Shown here: piece after piece, positions 24,981 to 34,499 of the stretch
Numbering within the stretch: position 1 is the stretch's first letter
Layout of the letters: each line of letters starts with the position of its first letter
Source: Lachnospiraceae bacterium
Lineage (GTDB): Bacteria; Bacillota; Clostridia; Lachnospirales; Lachnospiraceae
DNA length: 64,000 bases
Direction of reading: 5' to 3'
Assembly: GCA_024690605.1 (NCBI GenBank)
Contig: JAILOV010000010.1
Coordinates: 1-64,000, forward strand
The notes under the pieces: model-generated
What the model saw: only the letters and a program-made list of their open reading frames with translations
What the model was told of the DNA's origin: nothing
Databases searched by the model: none
Program-made: the position numbers and the translations under genes

Positions 24981-27682
24981 GTATCCTTTCCGACGATATA
25001 ACGGTTTTTCAGCATGCTCTGCCACTTGTAGAGCATGTTCAGAGCATCAAAGGGCGTGAGCCTGTCGATGTCGATCTCCTTGAGCTCTTTGATCACATCC
25101 TCGTCACTGACGGTATCAAAAAAGGAGAGCTGATTTCTGTCTACATCATCGAGCGGCTGCACCTGCGCAGTTTCCTTTCCCCGGGAACCGTTCACCTCGA
25201 TGGCGCGGACACGGTCCGTGATGTCGCTCCCGACCAGCTCCTCCACGATCTGTCTGGCCCTGTCGATCACCATATCGGGGACGCCGGCGAGTCTTGCGAC
25301 CTGAATGCCGTAGCTCCTGTCAGCGCCGCCCCGCACGATCTTGCGCAGGAACACGATATCATCACCGCTCTCCTTGACGGCAATGCAGTAATTGTTGACA
25401 TTTTCGATCTTGCCCTCCAGCTCCGTGAGCTCGTGATAATGGGTGGCAAAGAGCGTCTTGGCACCGAGGAGCCGCCGGTTGGAGATATATTCGACGACCG
25501 CCCAGGCGATGGAAAGACCGTCATAGGTAGAGGTGCCGCGGCCGATCTCATCCAGGATCAGGAGAGAATGCTTCGTCGCGTTCCGCAGGATGTTGGCGAC
25601 CTCACTCATTTCCACCATAAAGGTGGACTGCCCGCTCGCCAGATCATCCGAGGCGCCGACACGTGTGAAGATCCTGTCCACGATACCGATCTGCGCCTTT
25701 TCCGCAGGGACAAAGCTTCCGATCTGCGCCATCAGCACGATCAGCGCAGCCTGCCGCATATAGGTGGATTTGCCGGCCATGTTCGGACCGGTGATGATCG
25801 CGACACCGTTCTTCTTCTCATCGAGGAGGATATCATTGGCGATGAACAGTTCAGATCCGGCCAGCATCTGTTCCACAACGGGATGCCGCCCTGCCTTGAC
25901 ACGGATCACGCCGTCCGTACGGATCTCGGGACGGACATAATGATTCTTTTCTGCCACAAAGGCAAGAGAAGCAAACGCGTCGAGATGGGACAGGACGTCT
26001 GCCGCCTTCTGCACGCGGATGATCTCATCGGCGATCCTTTTCCGGATCTCGCAGAAGACGTTGTATTCCAGCGTGTTCAGCCGCTCCTGTGCGTGCAGGA
26101 TCGTGTCCTCGAGTTCCTTTAACCGGGGAGTGATATAGCGCTCCGCGTTGACCAGTGTCTGCTTGCGGATATACTCCTCCGGGACCTTGTCCTTGAACTG
26201 ATTGGTCACCTCAAATGCATAGCCGAAGACACTGGAAAACTTGATGCGCAGCGTCCGGATCCCCGTCCGCTCCCGTTCGCTCTCCTCCAGTTCCAAAAGC
26301 CATTTGTTTCCGTCCGTCTTGGCCTGTCTGCACCGGTCGATCTCTTCGTTCACACCGTCCCTGATGAATCCGCCGTCGCGGACGGATACCGGTGGTTCTT
26401 CACAGATCGAGGTTTCGATCAGTTCCTTCAGATCTGTGAGCGGATCGATCGCGTCAGCCAGTTCTCCGATCACGTCGGGATCCGTCACCCCCCGTGCGTC
26501 CGCAAGCGCCGTCTTGATCGCCGGCAGCATCGCGATGGAGGAGGCAAAGGCGATCAGATCCCGCGGATTTGCTGTATGGAGACTGATCCTCGACATGAGA
26601 CGCTCCAGATCATAGACCGGTGTCAGGTACTCCCGTAGTTCCTCCCTGACGATCGGACAGCGCACAAAGGCATCCACCGCGGACAGACGACGGTTGATCC
26701 CGTCGGCCTCGATGAGCGGCTGCTCGATCCAGGTGCGCAGACGCCTCGCCCCCATGGCGGTCTTTGTTTTGTCCAGCACCCACAGAAGGGAGCCTCTTTT
26801 CTTCTTGTCCCGGAGAGTCTCCGTGAGTTCGAGATTCCGTCTGGACGCCGCGTCCAGAAGCATGAAACGGGAGGCCAGATAGGGGGTGATCCTGGTGATG
26901 TTGGAAAGCTCGGTCTTCTGCAGACTCTGCAGATAGGACAAAAGCGCCCCGGCTGCGATCAGACCGCAGGGAAACTCGGAGAGACCCAGCGCGTCCGGCG
27001 AGGCGACATGAAAATGGGTGAGCAGCGTACGGGAACCGGACGGCTCGTCAAAATCATGGGCATCGAGCGTGTAGACGACCGCGCCGATCTTCTCTCTGAT
27101 CATGCTCAGGTCCGCGCCGCTCAGGGTGAACGCCTCGTTGCAGACGATCTCTCTGGGCGAGAGCTTCTGCAGCTCATCCAGCACGGCACGGAGACCCTGC
27201 ATCTCGGTGACCAGAAAATCGCCCGTGGTGATATCGGCAAAGGAGACACCCGCACGGTCCTCGGTATAGTAGATGCAGCAGACATAGTTGTTCTCGGTGG
27301 CGTCCAGTGCCTGCATATTGAAATTCGTGCCGGGGGAGACGACGCGGATGACCGCCCGCTCCACCATGCCCTTGGCCTCTTTGGGGTCCTCCATCTGCTC
27401 ACAGATCGCGACCTTGTAGCCGCGGTTCACAAGCCTTGTGATATAGGTGTCGGCGGAATGGAACGGGACACCGCACATCGGCGCACGCTCCTTAAGCCCG
27501 CAGCTCTTGCCCGTGAGGGTCAGCTCCAGCTCCCTTGATACCGTCTGCGCGTCTTCAAAGAACATCTCGTAGAAATCACCCAGCCGGTAAAACAGGATAC
27601 AGCCGGGATACTCGTCCTTTGTCTGCAGATAATGCCGCATCATCGGCGACAGGTTTTTTTCTTCTTCCTCAGTGAACTGCAT
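24977..27682 (-). CDS. mutS: DNA mismatch repair protein MutS
   Basis: A 901-residue MutS that recognises mismatches and recruits MutL. The mismatch-reading loop is within RLGDFYEMFFEDA near the N-terminus, and the ATPase has GPNMAGKSTYMRQ, the LILDEIGRGTST Walker B and FATHYHEL. Length is normal. It overlaps the miaB stop by 14 bases and mutL by 4. The gene set lies downstream of a glgX-like gene rather than a repair regulator; no SOS box is visible. Confidence 0.97.
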   Translation of the reverse strand: MQFTEEEEKNLSPMMRHYLQTKDEYPGCILFYRLGDFYEMFFEDAQTVSRELELTLTGKSCGLKERAPMCGVPFHSADTYITRLVNRGYKVAICEQMEDPKEAKGMVERAVIRVVSPGTNFNMQALDATENNYVCCIYYTEDRAGVSFADITTGDFLVTEMQGLRAVLDELQKLSPREIVCNEAFTLSGADLSMIREKIGAVVYTLDAHDFDEPSGSRTLLTHFHVASPDALGLSEFPCGLIAAGALLSYLQSLQKTELSNITRITPYLASRFMLLDAASRRNLELTETLRDKKKRGSLLWVLDKTKTAMGARRLRTWIEQPLIEADGINRRLSAVDAFVRCPIVREELREYLTPVYDLERLMSRISLHTANPRDLIAFASSIAMLPAIKTALADARGVTDPDVIGELADAIDPLTDLKELIETSICEEPPVSVRDGGFIRDGVNEEIDRCRQAKTDGNKWLLELEESERERTGIRTLRIKFSSVFGYAFEVTNQFKDKVPEEYIRKQTLVNAERYITPRLKELEDTILHAQERLNTLEYNVFCEIRKRIADEIIRVQKAADVLSHLDAFASLAFVAEKNHYVRPEIRTDGVIRVKAGRHPVVEQMLAGSELFIANDILLDEKKNGVAIITGPNMAGKSTYMRQAALIVLMAQIGSFVPAEKAQIGIVDRIFTRVGASDDLASGQSTFMVEMSEVANILRNATKHSLLILDEIGRGTSTYDGLSIAWAVVEYISNRRLLGAKTLFATHYHELTELEGKIENVNNYCIAVKESGDDIVFLRKIVRGGADRSYGIQVARLAGVPDMVIDRARQIVEELVGSDITDRVRAIEVNGSRGKETAQVQPLDDVDRNQLSFFDTVSDEDVIKELKEIDIDRLTPFDALNMLYKWQSMLKNRYIVGKDT

Positions 27683-29111
27683 CCGATCCCTGCACTCTCT
27701 GTCCGATATAATAAAAGCCCTTTGCTTCGCAAAGCTTCACCCGCACAAACTGCCCGATGAGTGTTTCGTCTCCCGGGAAATGGACCAGCTGGTTGTCCGA
27801 GAGACGCCCGGTGACAAGACGCGCGTCATTCTCGTTCACACTCTCCACAAGAACCTCGCCCACCGATCCTTCCTGTTTTTTCGTCTCCTCGGCGGCGATC
27901 TCCTGGACCGTCCGCAGGAGTCTGTCAAAGCCTTCCTGCGCCGTCTCCTTCGGGACCTGATCGGCGAATCCGGCCGCCGGTGTCCCCGACCGCCTGGAAT
28001 ACAAAAACGTGAACGCGTTGCGGAAACGCACGGATCTCACCACATCGATCGTTGCATCCACATCCTCCGGCGTCTCCCCCGGAAACCCGATGATGATATC
28101 GGTCGTGAGCGCGATATCCGGCACACGTGCTTTGATCCGCTCACAGAGTGCGAGATATCCGGCGCTGTCATAGCCCCTGTTCATTCTCTTTAAGATCCGG
28201 TCGGACCCGGACTGGAGCGGCAGATGCAGATGTCTGGCGATGTTGTCGTGCGAACGGATGGTTTCGACGAGTTCATCCGAGAGATCCTTGGGATGGGAGG
28301 TCATGAACCGCACGCGGCGGATCCCGGGGATCTCCGCCACACCGGCGAGCAGCTCGGGGAAGGAGCCGTATGCCGCCTCTTCGCCGGCGGGGACATTCTT
28401 CCCATAGGAGTTGACATTCTGCCCGAGCAGCATGACCTCGCGCACGCCGTCATCGGCCAGTCGCCTGACCTCGTCCAGAATGTCCGCGGATCTTCTGCTG
28501 CGTTCCCTGCCGCGCACATAGGGCACGATGCAATAGGTGCAGAAATTGTCGCAGCCGAACATGATATTGACGCCGCTCTTAAACGGATATTTCCGCTTCG
28601 AAGGCAGATGCTCCAGGATCCGGTCGGTCCTGTCCCAGACATCGACGATCATATTCCCCGCATTTTCCGGTGCGAGCACGGCATCCAGAAGCGACGGGAA
28701 GGTGAAGAGATTATGGGTGCCGAAGATCAGATCCACAAAAGGGTAGCTCTTCTTCAGACGGTCGACATGCAGTTCCTCCTGCATCATGCATCCGCAGACG
28801 GCAAGCCGCGACCAGGGCTTTTCCTTTTTCCGCGCACCAACGGCACCCAGACGCCCGAAGAGGCGCTTGTCCGCATTCTCACGCACCGTACAGGTGTTGT
28901 AGATCAGAAAATCGGCATCCTCATCATCAATGATTGAAAACCCGGATTCCTCCAGGATCCCGGCCAGTTTCTCCGAATCCCGGGCATTCATCTGACAGCC
29001 AAAGGTCACCACGCAGGCCGTCGGTTTTCTTCCCAGAGACAAGGAAAGCGCGCGCACCCTGTCCCCTGCGCGCGCGATCGCATCCCTTTGTGTCTGCTCG
29101 TCGATCGTCAT
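27669..29111 (-). CDS. miaB: tRNA-2-methylthio-N6-dimethylallyladenosine synthase
   Basis: A 480-residue radical-SAM methylthiotransferase. The N-terminal UPF0004 domain binds a cluster through Cys39, Cys74 and Cys108; the radical-SAM cluster uses GCDNFCTYC (Cys187, 191, 194); a TRAM domain ends the protein. It converts i6A37 to ms2i6A37. Start 29111 has only a weak ribosome site (GGAAGACGGAACGG); a frame reaching 29159 would overlap the upstream gene more. Confidence 0.94.
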   Translation of the reverse strand: MTIDEQTQRDAIARAGDRVRALSLSLGRKPTACVVTFGCQMNARDSEKLAGILEESGFSIIDDEDADFLIYNTCTVRENADKRLFGRLGAVGARKKEKPWSRLAVCGCMMQEELHVDRLKKSYPFVDLIFGTHNLFTFPSLLDAVLAPENAGNMIVDVWDRTDRILEHLPSKRKYPFKSGVNIMFGCDNFCTYCIVPYVRGRERSRRSADILDEVRRLADDGVREVMLLGQNVNSYGKNVPAGEEAAYGSFPELLAGVAEIPGIRRVRFMTSHPKDLSDELVETIRSHDNIARHLHLPLQSGSDRILKRMNRGYDSAGYLALCERIKARVPDIALTTDIIIGFPGETPEDVDATIDVVRSVRFRNAFTFLYSRRSGTPAAGFADQVPKETAQEGFDRLLRTVQEIAAEETKKQEGSVGEVLVESVNENDARLVTGRLSDNQLVHFPGDETLIGQFVRVKLCEAKGFYYIGQRVQGSDAVH

Positions 29112-29130
29112 CCGTTCCGTCTTCCAAGGA

Positions 29131-31035
29131 CTAAAAAGGTGTCCTCGCCTCCTTGTCATTCATCCTGAATCTGCCGCGTGCCTCAAGGATCAGGCAGCTG
29201 CGTGCCGTGATCACAACGGTTTTCTCTCCTTTGAGACTCCGCTCTTCCGTTTCCGCGCCGGTGTTCCCTGTGTCGATGACCACTGTCCAGGACAGCGGCT
29301 TGGGGATCGCCGGAAGCGCGAACCGCCTGCTCTCCCAATGCGCGTTGTAGATGCAGAACAGAAACGCGGGATCCTGCTCTCTGGCATAGAGGCAGCAGTA
29401 CAGCATGCCCACACTGTGTGAATACTCCGAAAAATCGGGCTGCCAGGCCTCGACGCCGTGCGCGGATAGATCCGGAAAGCCGAAAGCCTTGTAATCCATA
29501 AGCCGGAGTGGTTTGGCCTGCCGCAGGATCGCGTGCTTCTTCCGATAGGCGGAGAGAAAACGGATAAAGTTCAGGGCCGCCTCACCCTGCGCCGTCGTCT
29601 CACCCCTCCAGTTGATCCAGGAGATCGCATTGTCCTGACAGTAGGGGTTGTTGTTGCCCTCCTGCGTGTGCAGGAATTCGTCACCGGCATAGAGCATCGG
29701 CGTGCCCTGCGCAAAGAACAGCATTGTGAGCATATTGAAGATCTGCTTTCTTCTGAGCTTCATCACGCTCTGTCTGCGCGTCTTCCCTTCCACGCCGCAG
29801 TTCCAACCCGCATTGTCCGTCGCGCCGTCCGCGTTGTTCTCCCGGTTGGCCTCATTATGCTTGTGCTCATAGGACACGATATCCAGCAGGCGGAAGCCGT
29901 CATAGCCCGCCACATAGTTGACATTGCCATACACCGGCTGATTCTGGATCATCTGTCCGAAGAACGCGCCGATCGCATGATCATCTCCCTTGACGAACCG
30001 ACGGACCGTCATGGCAAAATCACCGCGGTAAAGGGAAAGCATCCGCTTCTCGCCGCTGTGCAGAAGCTTCGACGGATCGATCGATTCATAGTAGAGCTTC
30101 ACGCCGGAAAGCGCCGGATCCGAAGCGATCGACTCGATCGCAAGTCCGCCGCCGATGAGGTGGAAGCCGTCCACACCGTAGAACCGCACCCAGTGCCTGA
30201 GAACCATACAGATCAGCGGTGTCGGATAGTCCTGCGGAAACCAGAACTGCAGGATGATGGCCAGACGGCGTTTGTGAAGCGCCGTCACGAGGGACAAAAA
30301 CTCGGCACAGGCGTTGTCAGAAGCGGCATAGGCGCTGCGCGGCGCGAAATAATAGCCCTCCTTGTAGCCCCAGTAGTTGATCCTCTCTTCCGGTTCCTGT
30401 TCGCCGTCTTTGCCCGAGAGGACCGCCGGCATGACCATGGCGGGCTGCTCCACCGGTTCTCTGGCGATCAGTTCATAGGCCGGCATCAGTTCCACGGCCG
30501 TCGCTCCCAGTGATGTGATGTGATCGAGCTTATCGATGATCCCGGCAAAGGTGCCGTGATGCGCTTTCGGCACACCGGCACTCGGGCTCATGGTGAAGCC
30601 GCGGACATGGAGAAGATAGATGAAATCATCCTCCGGTGCGATTCTGGTGCGAAGCCTGGATGCGAAAGCCCGGTCCAGATAGTCCACGGGCGGCTTTGCG
30701 AGCACATGACCGAAAACCTCGGAAGGGTCCGGATGCGCCTGGATGTCGGAGAGACCGAAAAGCCGGAAGGAACAGGGATCCGCGATCTCCCGCTTGCCGT
30801 CCAGAATGCGGTAGCGGTCATATTTCGCCGGGATCCCCTTGATCCGCACGGAATACAGACGGCCGATGCAAACGGATTCGGGAAAAAGAACCTCGATCGG
30901 GTCCGCGTTATCCAAGCTGTAAAAGACGATTCCGCACTTTTTGTCTGAGGTAAAATATCCGCAGAAAAAAACTGTCTCGCCTTCGCGAAAACAGCGGGGT
31001 TCCGTCCGATGATCACTCTCTGTCTCAATACGCAT
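29131..31035 (-). CDS. GlgX/pullulanase-like GH13 protein, catalytic residues missing
   Basis: A 634-residue protein related to glycogen debranching enzymes, with an N-terminal CBM48-like region (about 15-100), a TIM-barrel-like middle and a C-terminal beta domain. The conserved regions are altered: region I (DVVYNH) is replaced around 260-271; region II GFRFDLA reads GFHLIGG (290-296), losing Arg and nucleophile Asp; region IV keeps Asp379 (GYDGF). Hydrolysis is therefore unlikely. A glycogen-binding or regulatory role is possible. It heads the miaB-mutS transcript. The -10 box ends only 6 bases before this ATG. Confidence 0.75.
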   Translation of the reverse strand: MRIETESDHRTEPRCFREGETVFFCGYFTSDKKCGIVFYSLDNADPIEVLFPESVCIGRLYSVRIKGIPAKYDRYRILDGKREIADPCSFRLFGLSDIQAHPDPSEVFGHVLAKPPVDYLDRAFASRLRTRIAPEDDFIYLLHVRGFTMSPSAGVPKAHHGTFAGIIDKLDHITSLGATAVELMPAYELIAREPVEQPAMVMPAVLSGKDGEQEPEERINYWGYKEGYYFAPRSAYAASDNACAEFLSLVTALHKRRLAIILQFWFPQDYPTPLICMVLRHWVRFYGVDGFHLIGGGLAIESIASDPALSGVKLYYESIDPSKLLHSGEKRMLSLYRGDFAMTVRRFVKGDDHAIGAFFGQMIQNQPVYGNVNYVAGYDGFRLLDIVSYEHKHNEANRENNADGATDNAGWNCGVEGKTRRQSVMKLRRKQIFNMLTMLFFAQGTPMLYAGDEFLHTQEGNNNPYCQDNAISWINWRGETTAQGEAALNFIRFLSAYRKKHAILRQAKPLRLMDYKAFGFPDLSAHGVEAWQPDFSEYSHSVGMLYCCLYAREQDPAFLFCIYNAHWESRRFALPAIPKPLSWTVVIDTGNTGAETEERSLKGEKTVVITARSCLILEARGRFRMNDKEARTPF

Positions 31036-31041
31036 GGAACG

Positions 31042-31070
31042 ATTATAGCACAGGGGCAGGCCCTTTACAA
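31042..31070 (-). promoter_or_regulatory. Promoter of the glgX-like-miaB-mutSL operon
   Basis: -35 TTGTAA (31070-31065), 17-base spacer, extended consensus -10 TGCTATAAT with core at 31047-31042. It overlaps the last codons of pcrA. The expected start base coincides with the A of the ATG at 31035. Confidence 0.75.
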
Positions 31071-32968
31071 CCGTCGGCGGTCGCCGGACGGACATCCTTA
31101 AGAAGCGGCCGGAGGAACCTTGAAGGTGCGCACACATAGTTGTCACTCCCCGTGAGCCGGGACAGGATCAGCGTCCGTCTGGCTCTCGTCATGGCGACAT
31201 AGAACAGCCGCCGTTCCTCTTCGATCTGCATGGGGAGCACGCTTTTGCGGGCGGGGATCGTCCCCTCATTGATCCCCGGCAGCCACACGGCGTCAAATTC
31301 CAGGCCTTTTGCGGCATGCATGGTGAGGATGTGCACACCTTCCGCCCCGTTCCGCTCCCGTGCTTGATCTTCCGATGCCGCGTTCTGTCTGTCACTGACG
31401 GCGTTCAGGAACAAAGCGGTCTGCGGGAAAGCCTCCGCCTCCTGCTGCAGACGGTCGAGCCTTGCCATCGAAACACCGTGATCTCCGTATTCCCGTGATT
31501 CCGCAAGATAGCGTTCATAACCGATCTGACTGCGGATATACCGGATCGCCAGCGACGGGCGCAGGCCGCGGAGCATCTTCAGCTCCCTGTCAAGCTTCCG
31601 CACCTTGAACAGCATCGCCGGCCGGTCTCTGTAATAGGCAAGCGCTTCCTCCACGGCAAAGTGCTCACTGCGCACACATTCTCTGGAGAGATACCGGAGC
31701 GGCCTGTTCATGACCCGGTAAAAGTCCTCCTGACGGGGCTGTGTGCCCGCGAGACGAAGATATGCCAGCACATCGGCAACCTCGCCCGTCTCGTAGAAAT
31801 TGTCCGCCTTCGCCGGTGCACAGACGGCCAGTCCGGAGGCGCGGATCAGATCGGTCAGCACAGCCGCCTGCGCATTGGTCCTGACGATGACCGCGGTATC
31901 GTTCAGGTCACGCCGTTCCTTAAGAAACGCGAGGATCGCGCGCTGTTCCTCTTCTTTTGTTTGAAAGGTCAGATCCAGCACCTCCCCCGCCTCATCCGTC
32001 CGGCCGGCTCGAATCACCTTATGGAAGCGGTGGGTATTCTCCCCGATCACTTTAAGTGAAGCATCGAGGATCGCCTTTCTGCAGCGGTAATTGACATCGA
32101 GTGCAAAGACCTGCGCGTCCGGAAACTCATCCTTAAAGTGCAGCATGAAGGAGGGATCGGAGCCGCGAAAGCCGTAGATCGACTGATCGTCATCCCCCAC
32201 GACGAAGAGATGATGCGCCGGTGCGGAGAGGAACTTCACGATCCGAAACTGCACCCGGTTGATATCCTGATATTCATCGATGAGCAGATATGGAAAACGT
32301 GCCCGCCAGAGAGCAAGCGTCTCCGGCTCGCTTTCCAGCATCCGCAGACAGCGCACGAGGATGTCATCAAAATCCATCAGATCCAGTTCCCGGAGCATCC
32401 GCTCGTAACCGGCGAAGATGGCCGGAAAATGCCTGCCGCAGGGAGGTTCTCCGTGACCGTTATCTCCCTTTGTCGCTTTCTCCCATTCCCCGGGATCTCC
32501 CGAACCCTTGATGCGGCTGATCTCCGACAGGATCTGTTCCAGAAGATCGGTGGACGGAACGATGGACGGGTCTGTCGCATGCGCATCCGCGAGCAGCAGC
32601 CGCAGGATCCTGCGCTTTTCCTTTTCCGTGATGATCTTTACGGAAGATGCCTCCCCCTGTTCGTGGGAGAGACGGAGCATTCTGTAGAAAACGGAATGGA
32701 ACGTGCCGAAAACGACTTCCGGATAACGGTTGTCCGTTTTCTTTAAGAATCTTCGCCGCATCTGTACGGCGGCCTGTCTGGTAAAGGTGATCGTCAGGAT
32801 CTGAGATGGGGATATGCGGTGCTGTTCGATGAGATAAAGGATGCGTTCCGTGATGACAAAGGTCTTGCCGCTGCCCGGCCCCGCGAGCACCACGGCGGGG
32901 CCGTCCCTGTGCGCGATCGCCTTTTTCTGCGAAGCGTTCGCGCACGAACCGGTTTTTTTATCCGCCAA
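31043..32968 (-). CDS. UvrD/PcrA-type DNA helicase
   Basis: A 641-residue superfamily 1A 3'-5' helicase, somewhat shorter than PcrA. Walker A is AGPGSGKT (29-36), Walker B LLIDEYQD, then GDDDQSIYGFRGSD, VNYRC and LTMHAAKGLEFDAV; VAMTRARR closes the motor. The likely start is TTG at 32968, nine bases after GGGGG and overlapping the gltX stop by 11 bases; no in-frame ATG fits. A full-length PcrA may exist elsewhere, so I leave the symbol open. Confidence 0.88.
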   Translation of the reverse strand: MADKKTGSCANASQKKAIAHRDGPAVVLAGPGSGKTFVITERILYLIEQHRISPSQILTITFTRQAAVQMRRRFLKKTDNRYPEVVFGTFHSVFYRMLRLSHEQGEASSVKIITEKEKRRILRLLLADAHATDPSIVPSTDLLEQILSEISRIKGSGDPGEWEKATKGDNGHGEPPCGRHFPAIFAGYERMLRELDLMDFDDILVRCLRMLESEPETLALWRARFPYLLIDEYQDINRVQFRIVKFLSAPAHHLFVVGDDDQSIYGFRGSDPSFMLHFKDEFPDAQVFALDVNYRCRKAILDASLKVIGENTHRFHKVIRAGRTDEAGEVLDLTFQTKEEEQRAILAFLKERRDLNDTAVIVRTNAQAAVLTDLIRASGLAVCAPAKADNFYETGEVADVLAYLRLAGTQPRQEDFYRVMNRPLRYLSRECVRSEHFAVEEALAYYRDRPAMLFKVRKLDRELKMLRGLRPSLAIRYIRSQIGYERYLAESREYGDHGVSMARLDRLQQEAEAFPQTALFLNAVSDRQNAASEDQARERNGAEGVHILTMHAAKGLEFDAVWLPGINEGTIPARKSVLPMQIEEERRLFYVAMTRARRTLILSRLTGSDNYVCAPSRFLRPLLKDVRPATADGCKGPAPVL

Positions 32969-34418
32969 GCAAACTGACCCCCTTTCGCATGCGCCGGAGG
33001 CTCTCCTCCCTACCGAGAAGCTCGAGGATCTCGGTCGCTCCGCAGGGTGTCGTGGCAAGCCCCGACAGCGCGATGCGTAACGGCCAGAGCACATAGCCGT
33101 TCTTGTAGCCGTGCTCCGTGATCCACCCGGAGAGCGCCTGATAGATCACGTCATTGCTGTAGTCTTCCTGTGCTTCCAGAAACGGGATCAGTTCCTTCAG
33201 GACCGCGAGCGAAGAAGCCTCGTCGGTCTTCATCTTTTTGTGACAGTAGATCGCGGTGTCATAGTCGGCAAGCTCGCCGAAGAACCGGATCATCCCCGGG
33301 ATATCGGGCAGGATCTCCACGCGGGACTGCACCATCGCACAGAGCTTCTCAAGCTTGCTCTCATCATCCGCAAAGGCAGGCAGCGTCTCCCGGATCACCG
33401 GCTCCGCCAGCTTTCGGAAGTTCCCGGGATCCATGGCCTTTAAGTATTCGCCGTTCATCCAGCGAAGCTTCTGATAATCAAAGACAGCGGGCGACTTGCT
33501 GATCCTGTGATAGTCAAAGCAGTCGATCAGGTCGTTCAGCGACATGATCTCCCGGTTGTCCTCCGGAGACCAGCCGAGAAGCGCCACGAAATTGACGACC
33601 GCCTCGGCAAGGAACCCCTGCTCGATCAGATCCTCAAAAGAGGAATGGCCGCTCCGCTTGGAAAGCTTTTTGTGCTCCTCATCGGTGATCAGCGGGCAGT
33701 GGATGTAGACCGGGATGTCCCAGCCGAATGCTTCGTAGAGCCGGTTGTATTTCGGCGTGGAGGAGATATACTCGTTGCCGCGGACCACATGGGTGATGCC
33801 CATCAGATGATCGTCCACCACATTGGCAAAATTATAGGTGGGATACCCGTCGGACTTGATCAGCACCATATCGTCAAGCTCGGCGTTGTCCACTTCGATC
33901 TCCCCGTAGAGCTCATCCGTAAAGACCGTTTTGCCCTCCCGCGGATTGTTCTGTCTGATGACATGCGGCACGCCTGCCGCAAGCTTTTCCCTGACCTCCT
34001 CCCCGGAGAGCGAGAGGCAGTGCTTGTCATAGACCATCACTTCCTTGCCCTCGATCTGCTGCTTCAGGGAGTCCAGTCTCTCCTGCGTGCAGAAGCAGTA
34101 ATAGGCCTCCTTTTTGGCCACGAGTTCCTCGGCGTAACGCTGATAGATGCCCGCTTTCACACGCTCGCTCTGCACATACGGGCCGACCGGGCCGCCCACA
34201 TCCGGGCCCTCATCGTGCTTTAACCCCGTGTCCTTCAATGTCCGGTAGATCAGATCCGTAGCGCCCTCCACGAAGCGCTCCTGATCGGTATCCTCGATAC
34301 GAAGCAGGAAATCGCCGTTCTCATGCCTGGCGATCAGATAGGCATAGAGTGCCGTTCGAAGATTGCCCACGTGCATTTTTCCCGTGGGGCTCGGTGCATA
34401 GCGTGTCCTGATTTTCAT
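32958..34418 (-). CDS. gltX: Glutamyl-tRNA synthetase
   Basis: A 486-residue class I aminoacyl-tRNA synthetase. The HIGH signature appears as HVGN in PSPTGKMHVGNLRTALY, and KMSKS as KLSKR (KKLSKRSGHS). It is of normal length, is preceded by its own promoter, and is followed with overlap by the helicase gene. Whether it also charges tRNA-Gln (non-discriminating type) cannot be judged from sequence alone. Confidence 0.96.
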   Translation of the reverse strand: MKIRTRYAPSPTGKMHVGNLRTALYAYLIARHENGDFLLRIEDTDQERFVEGATDLIYRTLKDTGLKHDEGPDVGGPVGPYVQSERVKAGIYQRYAEELVAKKEAYYCFCTQERLDSLKQQIEGKEVMVYDKHCLSLSGEEVREKLAAGVPHVIRQNNPREGKTVFTDELYGEIEVDNAELDDMVLIKSDGYPTYNFANVVDDHLMGITHVVRGNEYISSTPKYNRLYEAFGWDIPVYIHCPLITDEEHKKLSKRSGHSSFEDLIEQGFLAEAVVNFVALLGWSPEDNREIMSLNDLIDCFDYHRISKSPAVFDYQKLRWMNGEYLKAMDPGNFRKLAEPVIRETLPAFADDESKLEKLCAMVQSRVEILPDIPGMIRFFGELADYDTAIYCHKKMKTDEASSLAVLKELIPFLEAQEDYSNDVIYQALSGWITEHGYKNGYVLWPLRIALSGLATTPCGATEILELLGREESLRRMRKGVSLLGG

Positions 34419-34460
34419 GCTGTTCTCCTGTTCTGTGGGATGTCGGAAAAGACGATCTAA

Positions 34461-34489
34461 ATTCTACCGCACATGAGACCTGTTTGCAA
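34461..34489 (-). promoter_or_regulatory. gltX promoter
   Basis: -35 TTGCAA (34489-34484), 17-base spacer, -10 TAGAAT (34466-34461), in the 81-base gap after nagA. Confidence 0.65.
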
Positions 34490-34499
34490 GTCAAAATTC

